Shown here: positions 1-7,603 of the stretch, one piece after another
Layout of the letters: every line of letters begins with the position of its first letter
Position numbering within the stretch: position 1 is the first letter of the stretch
From: Piscirickettsiaceae bacterium CG07_land_8_20_14_0_80_44_28
GTDB lineage: Bacteria > Pseudomonadota > Gammaproteobacteria > Thiomicrospirales > Thiomicrospiraceae
NCBI GenBank assembly: GCA_002779995.1
Contig: PEWX01000061.1
Coordinates: 1-36,672, forward strand
Length of the DNA stretch: 36,672 nucleotides
Direction of reading: 5' to 3'
Program-made: the position numbers and the translations under genes
The notes under the pieces: model-generated
Databases searched by the model: none
Told to the model about the DNA's origin: nothing
The model's input: the letters and a program-made list of their open reading frames with translations, nothing else

Positions 1-759
1 TCGAAAATGATTTTTTTCCAAGGCCAGTGCTTGTTCGGTTTGAATGCGTTCGGTAATAATATAGGCAATGCCAAATAATCCTGATAAATGACCTGCTGAG
101 TCGGTAACCTGGTATTTACGAGCGTCTAACCAAATGGTGTCATTTTCTTGTGTGAAATTCAGGAGTTTTTGGGCGGCCACTTGACCTGAATAAATGGATT
201 GTTCCAGTTGGTATTCTTGGTCAGCTAGGCTTTCCGGTAGAACGTCATAGCTGGTCAATCCCAGCAGATCAGACCAATTTAGGTTGGGGGAAGCGATTGA
301 TGCTAAGGTTTGGCTGGTGGCCGTATAAACGTGATTACAATCTTTAAAGCAAACCAAATCACCGGTGGCATTTTTCATCATCGCTTGAAAAGCTTGATGG
401 TGCGTTAAGGTGTTTTCAGGTTCAAAAAGACTTTTGACGTTTTGAAGGCGTAGTGACAGCTCGTTATGGCCTTGATGGGCACAGAGTGTGGCTTTAAAAA
501 TTTCAATGCGCTGGCTAATTCCATGACGAAGGCGCAGATGAAATGAATAAGGCGTTGTCTTTTGCGCCTTAGAGAGGTCTGCTATCAGCGACATATCATC
601 AGCATGTACTAGGTTTTGTTGCCAATTTTCCCAGGCGTCTAGTTCATCAGGACGATATCCTATAAGCGCTTGACTATCGCCGTTTAGGACTTTAATGGAT
701 AGTGATGGCGTTAGGCTGAAAATTAAAGTGAGCGAATCGCAAGGTTGATGTGTCGTCAT
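1..759 (-). CDS. PAS-domain signalling protein, N-terminal part (runs off the window)
   Basis: A reading frame on the minus strand stays open for 253 codons from an ATG at 759 to the window edge, so the C-terminus is missing. The visible part reads as two PAS-type sensor domains. The first, about residues 1-110, has IGYRPDEL at 33-40 and HADDM at 52-56, the usual PAS spacing. The second, about 122-240, has FKDCNHVYTA, GLTSYDVLP (167-175) and ends in a PAC-like ITERIQTEQAL. No signal peptide or membrane segment is visible, so it is probably a cytoplasmic sensor. PAS pairs like this usually precede GGDEF/EAL or histidine kinase domains, but the output domain lies outside the window. No strong ribosome binding site precedes the ATG, so the start is approximate. 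Confidence 0.7.
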   Translation of the reverse strand, partial: MTTHQPCDSLTLIFSLTPSLSIKVLNGDSQALIGYRPDELDAWENWQQNLVHADDMSLIADLSKAQKTTPYSFHLRLRHGISQRIEIFKATLCAHQGHNELSLRLQNVKSLFEPENTLTHHQAFQAMMKNATGDLVCFKDCNHVYTATSQTLASIASPNLNWSDLLGLTSYDVLPESLADQEYQLEQSIYSGQVAAQKLLNFTQENDTIWLDARKYQVTDSAGHLSGLFGIAYIITERIQTEQALALEKNHFR

Positions 760-891
760 GGTGTGATCTTGTTGGTAAATAAGGACTGTCTATCATACTG
801 AAATTTCCTTCAAAATGATTAAAAAACTGAGCCTGAATCCCACGTTGCTGCAATTGAATTTCATTTTTTTGTCATTTTTACTTCATCAGTT

Positions 892-900
892 TGTTATATA
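892..900 (+). promoter_or_regulatory. Possible extended -10 promoter of the lipoprotein gene
   Basis: TGTTATATA (TG, one base, then TATATA at 895-900) lies about 58 bases before the lipoprotein start, in an AT-rich gap. A -35-like TTGTCA at 869-874 sits 20 bases upstream, which is too far for a standard spacer. If the promoter is real, the extended -10 carries it. This is only a pattern match. Confidence 0.3.
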
Positions 901-957
901 AGGCGCATATGATTGGTAGCGTTTCATCCTTTAGCTTAACGATTAAGAGAGTATTTT

Positions 958-1542
958 ATGAAAAAATTAATTATCGCACTATCGGTTGCTTCTTTGGCAA
1001 GTGGTTGTGCAACTTCACCCGTAGGTGGCTCTAAGGCTGCTCAAGAACCTGTCGCCAAAACAGCAAAAGTTGCTGATGCGGTCGCTTTAAATAATGATGA
1101 TCTGTACGTTGCTTATGTTGATGGTCGAGAAAATATCTTTTACGATTTACATGAATATAAATCTTTTTTAGAAGTTGGTGAAAGCACCTTTCGTAAAACT
1201 TATATCGGTGCGGGAACCAATGGTATGACACGTTCTTATGCTTTAACAAAAGCGGATAAGAAAAAGCCAACCAATCCGGCAGAGCAAATGTTGAAAGGTG
1301 AAATGGCACCTGCTGCGGATTTTTATGGTGAAGTCTATAATGAAGAAAAAAATCGTTTTTATGTGTTTGGTAACTGGAAAGATTTTACCGATTACTTGGC
1401 AACCGGGGTAGATACCTATCATTACAGTGAAATCGGTGCTGGCCCGAAAGGTGCAACAGTGGTTTATGTGCTGAATAAAAGCAATAACAAGAAAAAGCCA
1501 GAAGCGACTGTGCAACGCTTTAAAGCCAATCATGCTAATTAA
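958..1542 (+). CDS. Lipoprotein with two tandem copies of a ~55-residue domain
   Basis: The 194-residue product begins with a lipoprotein signal: KK, a hydrophobic run, then LASGC with the acylated cysteine at 17. It is therefore probably an outer-membrane or periplasm-anchored lipoprotein. The mature part contains an internal duplication. Residues 49-104 and 122-181 share the order aromatic-rich strand, FYDLHEYKSFLE versus FYVFGNWKDFTD, then IGAGTNG versus IGAGPKG, an aromatic strand, and a lysine-rich end (DKKKP versus NKKKP). A low-complexity linker with many Ala, Lys and Val residues (about 18-47) follows the signal. I do not recognise the family and assign no function. The ATG is preceded by AAGAGAG. 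The gene stands alone and ends at a strong terminator shared with the convergent superoxide dismutase gene. Confidence 0.85.
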   Translation: MKKLIIALSVASLASGCATSPVGGSKAAQEPVAKTAKVADAVALNNDDLYVAYVDGRENIFYDLHEYKSFLEVGESTFRKTYIGAGTNGMTRSYALTKADKKKPTNPAEQMLKGEMAPAADFYGEVYNEEKNRFYVFGNWKDFTDYLATGVDTYHYSEIGAGPKGATVVYVLNKSNNKKKPEATVQRFKANHAN

Positions 1543-1567
1543 TGCGTTTTATATAACGTGTGTATAA

Positions 1568-1595
1568 AAAATCCCGCGAAAGCGGGATTTTTTTT
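1568..1595. terminator. Bidirectional intrinsic terminator (lipoprotein / sod)
   Basis: A 7-bp stem, ATCCCGC (1571-1577) with GCGGGAT (1582-1588), closes a GAAA tetraloop. It is flanked by an A run on the left and a run of Ts on the right, so it can terminate both convergent genes. Confidence 0.9.
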
Positions 1596-1620
1596 GGTTG
1601 TCGTCGGTCGAACCGTTCGG

Positions 1621-2232
1621 TTATGCCTTCGCTGCTGTATAGAGTTCCGAAACTTTGTTCCAATTCACAACATCCCACCAAGCTTGCATATAGGCAGGTC
1701 GAAGGTTTTGGTAACGTAAGTAGTAAGCATGTTCCCAAACATCAAGCCCTAGGATAGGCGTGCCTTTAACATCGGCAACATCCATTAAAGGGTTATCTTG
1801 GTTAGGGGTTGATGAAATTTCCAACTTGCCTTCAGCTGAAATGGTCAACCACGCCCAACCAGAACCAAATCGAGTTGCGCCGGCGGTGTTGAACTGCTCT
1901 TTCATTGCCTCTAGGCTACCAAAGGTCGCATTGATATCGTCCGCCAGTGCACCGGTGGGGGTTCCCATGCTATCTCCGGTCATGACTTCCCAAAAGAAAG
2001 AATGGTTCCAATGACCGCCGCCATTGTTGCGGATTGCCGGAGATAATTGTCCGGCATTGGTAATCAACTCACTGAGTGATTTGTCCGCATTCGGCGTATC
2101 TGCTACTGCATTATTTAGGTTGGTGATGTAGGTGTTATGATGTTTTGTATGGTGAATTTCCATTGTTCGAGCATCAATGGATACTTCTAAAGCGTCATAA
2201 TCATAGGGAAGATCAGGAAGTGTAAATGCCAT
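1621..2232 (-). CDS. sodA: Superoxide dismutase, Mn/Fe family (Mn-type signatures)
   Basis: This cytoplasmic enzyme converts superoxide to oxygen and hydrogen peroxide. The 203-residue length is normal for the family. Metal ligands are recognisable as H27 (in MEIHHTKHH), H77 ([11 protein letters not shown]), D164 and H168 (LDVWEHAYY). The glycines before HWNH and the Gln at 145 (NQDNPL) are the pattern known for manganese enzymes. Iron enzymes usually carry the active-site Gln near the second His and an Ala or Gly in the NQD segment. The metal preference is inferred and could be cambialistic. An AAGGA ribosome site precedes the ATG. A TTTGAG-T-CTCAAA inverted repeat abuts that site (2246-2258). 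The gene appears to be transcribed alone. Confidence 0.95.
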   Translation of the reverse strand: MAFTLPDLPYDYDALEVSIDARTMEIHHTKHHNTYITNLNNAVADTPNADKSLSELITNAGQLSPAIRNNGGGHWNHSFFWEVMTGDSMGTPTGALADDINATFGSLEAMKEQFNTAGATRFGSGWAWLTISAEGKLEISSTPNQDNPLMDVADVKGTPILGLDVWEHAYYLRYQNLRPAYMQAWWDVVNWNKVSELYTAAKA

Positions 2233-2245
2233 AATATTAATCCTT

Positions 2246-2258
2246 TTTGAGTCTCAAA
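2246..2258. promoter_or_regulatory. Inverted repeat next to the sod ribosome binding site
   Basis: TTTGAG (2246-2251) and CTCAAA (2253-2258) form a perfect 6-bp inverted repeat around one base. It lies immediately upstream of the AAGGA site of the sod gene on the minus strand. It could be an operator or a small leader hairpin; nothing further supports either role. Confidence 0.25.
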
Positions 2259-2337
2259 TGTCATCTGTTTACGGGAAAACAGTGAAGAATTTGTTTGTTA
2301 AAAACGCCTCTATTCTAACGAAGTTGAGCGATTTATC

Positions 2338-2364
2338 AATACCCGACTGAAATAATCGGGTATT
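2338..2364 (-). terminator. Hairpin downstream of the ycgL-like gene
   Basis: A 9-bp perfect stem, AATACCCGA (2338-2346) with TCGGGTATT (2356-2364), has a 9-base loop. It lies between the stop of the YcgL-like gene and the superoxide dismutase promoter region, both on the minus strand. The following T tract on the minus strand is short, so termination is probable but not certain. Confidence 0.5.
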
Positions 2365-2395
2365 TAATTTTAAATAGCGTTAACCGAGGTGTCCT

Positions 2396-2701
2396 TTAGA
2401 AAATATTATCGAGATGAGGGGGCGGTGGCGGCATATCCCCCATCTTCTCAATTTCAGAAGGCGGCATCTGTAAGAAGTAGCCTTTGGTACAAAGGGCGGT
2501 ATTGAGTTCTTGAGTGTCAGTACGAGGCAGTTTTCGACCAGGGTGTAGTTCGAAATCAATAACATGCTCTGGCTCTCCAAACATAACTAATAGCTCGTTG
2601 GGTAGTTTTTCCAGTCCATCTTTTTGAGGAACAAATAAAAATAATTCTGCCTTTTTGGGGCTTTTAAAAGTTGAAACCTTTAGGGATTGAAAGGTCGCCA
2701 T
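2396..2701 (-). CDS. YcgL domain-containing protein
   Basis: The 101-residue protein matches the small YcgL family (formerly DUF709) of gammaproteobacteria. It has an N-terminal KSPKKAELFLFVPQKDGLEKLP segment, a central FGEPEHVIDFEL, and a typical GYFLQMPP near the C-terminus. The family has a known fold but no settled biochemical function, and I propose none. It has no signal peptide, so it is probably cytoplasmic. A good AAGGA ribosome site lies 7 bases before the ATG. The C-terminus carries five consecutive prolines (MPPPPPHLD), unusual for so short a protein. The gene is divergent from the NAD-binding protein gene at 2831. Confidence 0.85.
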   Translation of the reverse strand: MATFQSLKVSTFKSPKKAELFLFVPQKDGLEKLPNELLVMFGEPEHVIDFELHPGRKLPRTDTQELNTALCTKGYFLQMPPSEIEKMGDMPPPPPHLDNIF

Positions 2702-2830
2702 AGTTAAATTCCTTGTATATGAATGGTGCTTATTTTAGCAAATAGTGCAACACTGGGGGTGTCATTTGCTTGACCTCAGTAACAAACTTCATTATTCTTA
2801 GCGGTTAGTCAATCAATTTGGAAAGTGAGT

Positions 2831-3802
2831 ATGGTCAGCAATAAAGTAGTGGTTCTTGGCGGAACCGGTTTTATCGGTCGTGCCGTGGTGAATGCGTTAT
2901 CTAAGCATGGGTATGAAATCAGCGTTGTGGTGCGCCGTCCAGAGCGTTTTAGAGATTATTTATTGTTTCCAAAAACTAAGCTGGTTCAGATGGATAGCTT
3001 GCTATCATCAGAAGCGCTGGTAAGGGTGTTTAAGCATGCCGGCTTGATCGTAAATTGTTTAGCCGATTTAACGCTAAAAACGGAAGCGGTTGAAGAGAAT
3101 GACTATGTTGCAGTGCATCAACAGATAAAAAAAGCGATTGAAACCGCACAGGTTAAACGTGTTATTTCTGTTTCACAAATTGGCGCAAATGCCGGAAATG
3201 CCACGCATTCTTGGCTTTATCACCTTGGCGAAGCGGATGCGATAATGCATTCCATTGCCAATGCACAAACCACGATTTTGCGTTCCGGCATTTTATTGGG
3301 TGCAAAAGATGAGGTGGCTTCTTGCTTTAAGCGTCAACTTAATTTGATGCCCGTTTTACCGGTCGCGAATGCCTCTAAACAGGTTCAGCCTTTAGCGGTG
3401 CAAGATTTTGCCAAGGCTTTGGTTGCCAGTATCCAAAACAGATCTCTGTTTTGGAAAAAGGTAGAAGTGGTGGGTGAAGAGCGTATGACGATGAAAGCCC
3501 TGGCAAATCGAGTCAAAGAGATGATGGAAAAAGAGGATGCAGTCGTTTTTTCAATGTGTCGATTAAATGCGCGTTTTATGAGTTTTTTAGGTGCATTGGC
3601 GCCGATTAAATCGGTTTCAGCGGTACAGATGGTATTGCTAGAGGCTGATTTGATTTCCGATACCGATTTTTCAACGCAGTTTGGCTTTGAGCCAATGAGT
3701 GTCGAGCAGGCTTTGGCCGCTTATGTATTAACAACACACCAGCGAGAAAGGTATAATGCCTTTCGTCAGGCAGCGGGTCGAAATCTGGAAGAGTTGGCCT
3801 GA
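2831..3802 (+). CDS. NAD(P)-binding Rossmann protein, NDUFA9/atypical SDR-like
   Basis: The N-terminus VVVLGGTGFIG is a classic GxxGxxG nucleotide-binding loop for NAD(P). It is followed by an RRPERF segment and an ISVSQIGANA strand where extended SDR enzymes carry the catalytic Ser. The Tyr-x-x-x-Lys pair expected of active SDRs is not obvious. This fits the atypical 'complex I NDUFA9 subunit family' group, whose bacterial members are thought to act in quinone or redox-linked roles. A precise substrate cannot be read from the sequence. A GTG at 2825 is in frame, but GGAAAG (2820-2825) is properly spaced only for the ATG at 2831, which I chose (323 residues). It is followed by a strong terminator, so it appears monocistronic. 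Confidence 0.8.
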   Translation: MVSNKVVVLGGTGFIGRAVVNALSKHGYEISVVVRRPERFRDYLLFPKTKLVQMDSLLSSEALVRVFKHAGLIVNCLADLTLKTEAVEENDYVAVHQQIKKAIETAQVKRVISVSQIGANAGNATHSWLYHLGEADAIMHSIANAQTTILRSGILLGAKDEVASCFKRQLNLMPVLPVANASKQVQPLAVQDFAKALVASIQNRSLFWKKVEVVGEERMTMKALANRVKEMMEKEDAVVFSMCRLNARFMSFLGALAPIKSVSAVQMVLLEADLISDTDFSTQFGFEPMSVEQALAAYVLTTHQRERYNAFRQAAGRNLEELA

Positions 3803-3833
3803 AAAGGGACAAAAAACGCTTAATGTTGTTACC

Positions 3834-3860
3834 AAAGCCGTCTTATTAGACGGCTTTTTG
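3834..3860 (+). terminator. Intrinsic terminator after the NAD-binding protein gene
   Basis: A 9-bp perfect stem, AAAGCCGTC (3834-3842) with GACGGCTTT (3849-3857), has a 6-base loop and Ts at the end. Confidence 0.8.
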
Positions 3861-3897
3861 GTTTATGATGATATTGAATTGAGGCCTTTTTACTAGC

Positions 3898-3960
3898 GCG
3901 ACGCGAAAGAAAAATTTTAACCATTTTTATTCGTGTCGCCCGTTCGTGCAAAGGTCTCGA
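3898..3960 (+). repeat. Dispersed repeat B, copy 1, with hairpin
   Basis: The stretch TTTTTATTCGTGT, then GCC, then TTCGTGCAAAGGTCTC (about 3924-3958) recurs near 6308 and 18428. In this copy its left part forms a long hairpin. GCGACGCGAA (3898-3907) pairs with TTCGTGTCGC (3930-3939) with one G-U pair, and AAAAAT/ATTTTT pairs inside the loop. It ends about 38 bases before the cca start. Confidence 0.7.
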
Positions 3961-3997
3961 ATGATAGCGCAACTGCAGAAAATACAAAGGGGCTATT

Positions 3998-5242
3998 ATG
4001 AAAACCTATTTGGTTGGCGGCGCAGTTCGAGATAAATTGTTAGGCGTGGCCGTTTATGATCGTGATTGGGTGGTGGTCGGTGCTAAGCCTGAACAATTGC
4101 TGGCGCAAGGTTTTCGTCAGGTCGGTAATGATTTTCCTGTTTTTTTGCACCCTGATACCCAAGAAGAATATGCACTCGCCCGAACAGAGCGCAAATCGGG
4201 CGTGGGCTATCATGGGTTTGATGTGCAGTTTGACCCGTCTATTACCTTGGAATCGGATTTATCACGTCGAGACTTGACCATTAATGCAATGGCGGAAGAT
4301 GCGCAGGGTAATCTTGTTGACCCTTATGGCGGTCAGCAAGATTTGGCTGCAAAAAAGTTGCGACATGTTTCAGATGCGTTTAGTGAAGATCCATTAAGAG
4401 TGTTACGCGTTTGTCGATTTGCGGCGAAGTTGGCGCCTTTTGATTTTGTGATTGCGCCTGAAACCCATCAGTTAATGTGTGACATGGTTAACTCAGGTGA
4501 ATTGTCGGCACTCACCCCGGAGCGAGTCTGGCAAGAAGTGGTTAAAGCCCTGAAAACCGAAATGCCGAGCCGGTTTTTTGTGCAGTTAGATTCAGTCGGT
4601 GCTTTGGCGGTGCTATTTCCGGAATTGGCCGCTTTAAAAGGGGTTGAACAACCTCTTAAGCACCATCCGGAAGGCGATGTTTGGGTTCACAGTATGATGG
4701 TGTTGGATGCGGCCGCTAAACTCTCGGATAAGGGTATGGTGCGATGGGCTGCGTTAATGCATGATTTAGGGAAAGGGCTGACGCCCAAAACGCGTTGGCC
4801 AAAACATTCGGGTCACGAACAAGTCGGCGTTCCGCTGGTATCGGCTTTATCTGAACGTTATCGTATTCCAAAAAAGTGGCAGTCACTTGCAGAGCAGGTA
4901 ACGGCTTACCACGGTTTAATTCATCAAGCATTCAATTCAGCGGGTCAGCCTCATCTCAAGGCCGGCACGCTGCTTAAAGTCTTGAAAGCATGTTATGCAT
5001 TGAAGGATCGAAAGCGCTTTGAGTTATTATTGATTGCCTGTGAGGCGGATGCAAAGGGACGATTAGGATTTGAGAATAGGCCTTATCCCCAAAAAGACTT
5101 CTGGTTGGCGGTGACTGACATTGCCAATAACGTCGATCGAAAAGCGGTTTTGGCGGAAGGTTTTTCCGGACCGGCCATTGGCGAAGCGATAGAGCGAGCC
5201 CGCTTGCAATTGGTTAAGCAATTTTTACAGACATATCGATAA
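3998..5242 (+). CDS. cca: CCA-adding tRNA nucleotidyltransferase with HD domain
   Basis: This enzyme adds or repairs the 3'-CCA end of tRNAs using CTP and ATP. The N-terminal head has the class II nucleotidyltransferase motif [12 protein letters not shown] (residues 5-16) followed by catalytic D21 and D23 in YDRDWVVVG. The [10 protein letters not shown] and [14 protein letters not shown] motifs of the head and neck follow. A C-terminal HD phosphohydrolase domain ([11 protein letters not shown]) is present, as in the E. coli type enzyme. The length of 414 residues matches that form. An AAAGGGG ribosome site precedes the ATG. The tRNA genes in this window already encode CCA, so its role here would be repair. 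Palindrome A copy 1 lies just after the stop, before fieF. Confidence 0.97.
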   Translation: MKTYLVGGAVRDKLLGVAVYDRDWVVVGAKPEQLLAQGFRQVGNDFPVFLHPDTQEEYALARTERKSGVGYHGFDVQFDPSITLESDLSRRDLTINAMAEDAQGNLVDPYGGQQDLAAKKLRHVSDAFSEDPLRVLRVCRFAAKLAPFDFVIAPETHQLMCDMVNSGELSALTPERVWQEVVKALKTEMPSRFFVQLDSVGALAVLFPELAALKGVEQPLKHHPEGDVWVHSMMVLDAAAKLSDKGMVRWAALMHDLGKGLTPKTRWPKHSGHEQVGVPLVSALSERYRIPKKWQSLAEQVTAYHGLIHQAFNSAGQPHLKAGTLLKVLKACYALKDRKRFELLLIACEADAKGRLGFENRPYPQKDFWLAVTDIANNVDRKAVLAEGFSGPAIGEAIERARLQLVKQFLQTYR

Positions 5243-5257
5243 ATATAATTAAAATGA

Positions 5258-5267
5258 CCAGGCCTGG
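5258..5267. repeat. Palindrome A (CCAGGCCTGG), copy 1
   Basis: A perfect 10-bp palindrome lies in the 45-base gap between cca and fieF. Its context AAAATGA-site-GCGTTTTT is shared closely with copies 3 and 6. It sits 20 bases before the fieF start codon. Confidence 0.85.
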
Positions 5268-5287
5268 GCGTTTTTATAAGGATTAGC

Positions 5288-6211
5288 ATGGTACAGACGA
5301 TGAAACTAACCCGCTGGGCAACCTATGTATCCGTATCGGTAGCGGTCATATTGTTGGTCATCAAGTCTTATGCCTGGTGGGAGACCGGTTCGGTGGGTGT
5401 GATGGCTTCTATGCTGGATTCTGCTGTGGATGTGGTCGCTTCGGTGATGATTTTAATGGCGGTGCGCATTGCGCAAATTCCTGCGGATACTGAGCATCGA
5501 TTAGGACACGGCAAGGCAGAGCCGTTGGCTTCTTTGGCGCAGAGTGTCTTTATCGCAGGGTCGGCATTTTATTTGATTGTGCATGCTTTAGAGCGGCTGT
5601 TCTATCCGGTGGCGATGACTGAACCTGGAATAGGGGTGGCCGTTATGTTGATGTCAATGGCCTTGACGGTGATGTTGGTGGTTTTTCAGCGATATATTAT
5701 TCGCAAAACAGGATCCACTGCGATACAAGCCGATTCGTTGCATTATTTATCGGATTTGGGCGCAAACTTTGCCATTGTCATTGGCTTGTTGTTGGCCGCT
5801 TTTGTTTGGTTGGATGCCCTTTTGGGGATGGTGATTGGTGCTTGGGTTGGCTGGGAAGCCCTGAAATTGGCAAAGGTGTCCGCAAATCAGTTATTAGACC
5901 GTGAGCTGCCTGATGACATTCGAGAAGAGATTGCTGCCCGAGTCTTGGCGCATCCAAAGGTATCCGGGTTTAATGATTTGAGAACCTTTCAATCCGGCCC
6001 AACGATTTTTATTCAACTGGATTTGGAGTTGGATGATGATTTTAGTTTGCTGGAGTCGCATGCCATTTCAGAAGAAGTGACCGAGTCTTTGTTGCAAGGC
6101 TTTCCTCATGCAGATATTTTAATTCATCAAGAACCCGTTAGTTTACAAGGTGACCCGGATCATCATCAGTGGGGTGCTGAAATCAAGTCAGTTGAACAGA
6201 ATGAAAGATAA
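5288..6211 (+). CDS. fieF: Cation diffusion facilitator, FieF-like metal efflux transporter
   Basis: This inner-membrane antiporter of the CDF family exports divalent metals such as zinc or ferrous iron in exchange for protons. The 307-residue protein has the expected hydrophobic segments in its first two thirds and a cytoplasmic C-terminal domain. Metal site A ligands line up almost exactly with E. coli FieF: D44 and D48 (LDSAVD), H152 and D156 (LHYLSD). HRLGHGKAEPLASL is the conserved loop after TM2. The AAGGA site fits the ATG at 5288; an in-frame ATG at 5300 is also possible. It follows cca by 45 bases and may be co-transcribed. Exact metal preference cannot be read from sequence. Confidence 0.92.
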   Translation: MVQTMKLTRWATYVSVSVAVILLVIKSYAWWETGSVGVMASMLDSAVDVVASVMILMAVRIAQIPADTEHRLGHGKAEPLASLAQSVFIAGSAFYLIVHALERLFYPVAMTEPGIGVAVMLMSMALTVMLVVFQRYIIRKTGSTAIQADSLHYLSDLGANFAIVIGLLLAAFVWLDALLGMVIGAWVGWEALKLAKVSANQLLDRELPDDIREEIAARVLAHPKVSGFNDLRTFQSGPTIFIQLDLELDDDFSLLESHAISEEVTESLLQGFPHADILIHQEPVSLQGDPDHHQWGAEIKSVEQNER

Positions 6212-6307
6212 CAATTGGTTGGCCTGTTAAATTCGTTTTTTCGTCACACTTTTAAAGGGAAAAAGTGCTTTAATTGAGTGCAATTTTGACAGGCTGCTAG
6301 CGTGTAC

Positions 6308-6344
6308 ATTTTTATTCGTGTAGCTATCTCATGTGCAAAGGTCT
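6308..6344 (+). repeat. Dispersed repeat B, copy 2
   Basis: CATTTTTATTCGTGTAGC followed by TATCTCATGTGCAAAGGTCT matches the repeat at 3924 and 18428, with a two-base insertion before GTGCAAAGGTCT. It ends 23 bases before the start of the efflux adaptor gene, so it belongs to that gene's leader. CTAGCG just upstream is also shared with copy 1. Confidence 0.7.
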
Positions 6345-6367
6345 TTTTGTAAAGGTTAAATTTTAGA

Positions 6368-7603
6368 ATGATATCTCCACAAGTTTTAAAAAAATGGTTG
6401 TATCCGCTGTTGATTATCATCGGTGCCGTAGGCGTGTTTATGTTTTTAAAGTCTACCAAACCCTCGCAACCGCCAGTTGAGCTTAAACAGAAAAGTTGGG
6501 CTGTGCAGGCACAAGTCTTGCAACCGCAAACGCTGGCACCCATGCATACACTTTATGGCAAGATTGAGTCCACGAAAATGGTTGCAGTGGCTGCACCCGT
6601 ATCGGGGGTGGTAGAAAAGTTACCATTAAAATCGGGTGCGTTTTTTGAAGCGGGTGATTTGATGGTTGCGATGGCTGATGCGGATTTATCTCTTCCCGTC
6701 AAGATTGCGCAGGCTGATGTGGAGGACATTGAACAGCAGATTCATTTGCAGAAATTAACCTATGAAAACAATGTTAAGCGGTTGGTTTTTGAACAGAGGC
6801 TGTTGTCCTTAAACCAAAATGAAGTGGCGCGTAATCAAGAGTTGTTAAAGAAAGATTTAGCTTCTCAAGCCGCTTTGGATCAAGCAAAAGCGTTATTAAT
6901 TCGTCAAGAGCAAGTGGTTGCCGGTGCAGAGTTGATGGTGGCAGAGCATCAAGTCAAGCTCTCTCAGTTGCAGGCGCGTTTAGCCAAAGCAAAAGCCAAC
7001 CTACAGCAACGACTTGTGAATAAGGCGCGTGGCAGATTGAAAGCAGCATTTACCGGGCGAGTGGCTGAAGTGTTGGTTTCAGAGGGCAGTAATGTTGCAC
7101 AAGGCGCGCCTTTGTTACGTTTTTACCCATTAGACAGTTTGGAATTGAGAGCAAAATTGCCAGCCAATCAGTTACCGTCGGTTTATCAGAGCTTGCAGTC
7201 TAATCGCCCTATGTTTTCAGCATTTCAGTTAGATAACAAAGTCTTTCAATTGCCGTTAAATCGTTTGGCAGGGGAATCTGAAACCAGTGGTGTCGATGCA
7301 TTTTTTACCTTGCCTGAGCGGTTGGGGGTTTTGCGTCCCGGTGATTTAATGAAGGTGCAGTTCTATCAGGCGCCTGTCGAGGGTGTGTTCGCGGTGCCTT
7401 TAAGTTCCGTTTATGGTATGGAACGCATTTATGTGATTGAACAAGGGCGCTTGCATAGGCGTCAAGTTCAGGTGGTCGGAGAAACCTTATTGTCCGGGAA
7501 AATGCATTATTTATTAAAAGGGGATTTGCATGCCGGTGAGCAATTGCTGATTACCCATCTGCCTAATGCCATGAGCGGCTTAAGTGTGACGGTGATGGAA
7601 TAA
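6368..7603 (+). CDS. RND efflux periplasmic adaptor (membrane fusion protein)
   Basis: This is the adaptor that links an inner-membrane RND pump to an outer-membrane channel. A hydrophobic N-terminal anchor (about residues 7-27) precedes the first half of a lipoyl-like domain, VAVAAPVSGVVEKLPLKSG. A long helical hairpin of about 100 residues, rich in Gln, Leu, Lys and Ala, follows. The second lipoyl half is FTGRVAEVLVSEGSNVAQG. Beta-barrel and membrane-proximal regions (LRPGDLMKVQF) complete the usual order. Its length of 411 residues is typical. The stop codon overlaps the start of the pump gene (TAATG), a sign of translational coupling. No outer-membrane TolC-type gene is adjacent. Substrate is unknown. 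Confidence 0.92.
   Translation: MISPQVLKKWLYPLLIIIGAVGVFMFLKSTKPSQPPVELKQKSWAVQAQVLQPQTLAPMHTLYGKIESTKMVAVAAPVSGVVEKLPLKSGAFFEAGDLMVAMADADLSLPVKIAQADVEDIEQQIHLQKLTYENNVKRLVFEQRLLSLNQNEVARNQELLKKDLASQAALDQAKALLIRQEQVVAGAELMVAEHQVKLSQLQARLAKAKANLQQRLVNKARGRLKAAFTGRVAEVLVSEGSNVAQGAPLLRFYPLDSLELRAKLPANQLPSVYQSLQSNRPMFSAFQLDNKVFQLPLNRLAGESETSGVDAFFTLPERLGVLRPGDLMKVQFYQAPVEGVFAVPLSSVYGMERIYVIEQGRLHRRQVQVVGETLLSGKMHYLLKGDLHAGEQLLITHLPNAMSGLSVTVME

Noticed and set aside
1031-1533. Minus-strand open frames opposite the lipoprotein gene
   Set aside because: They are shadows of a well-supported plus-strand lipoprotein, with no ribosome sites or recognisable motifs.
5258-5280. Palindrome A copy 1 as an intrinsic terminator of cca
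   Set aside because: The 10-bp core leaves no loop for a stable RNA hairpin, and identical cores lie inside genes; the T run alone is not enough.
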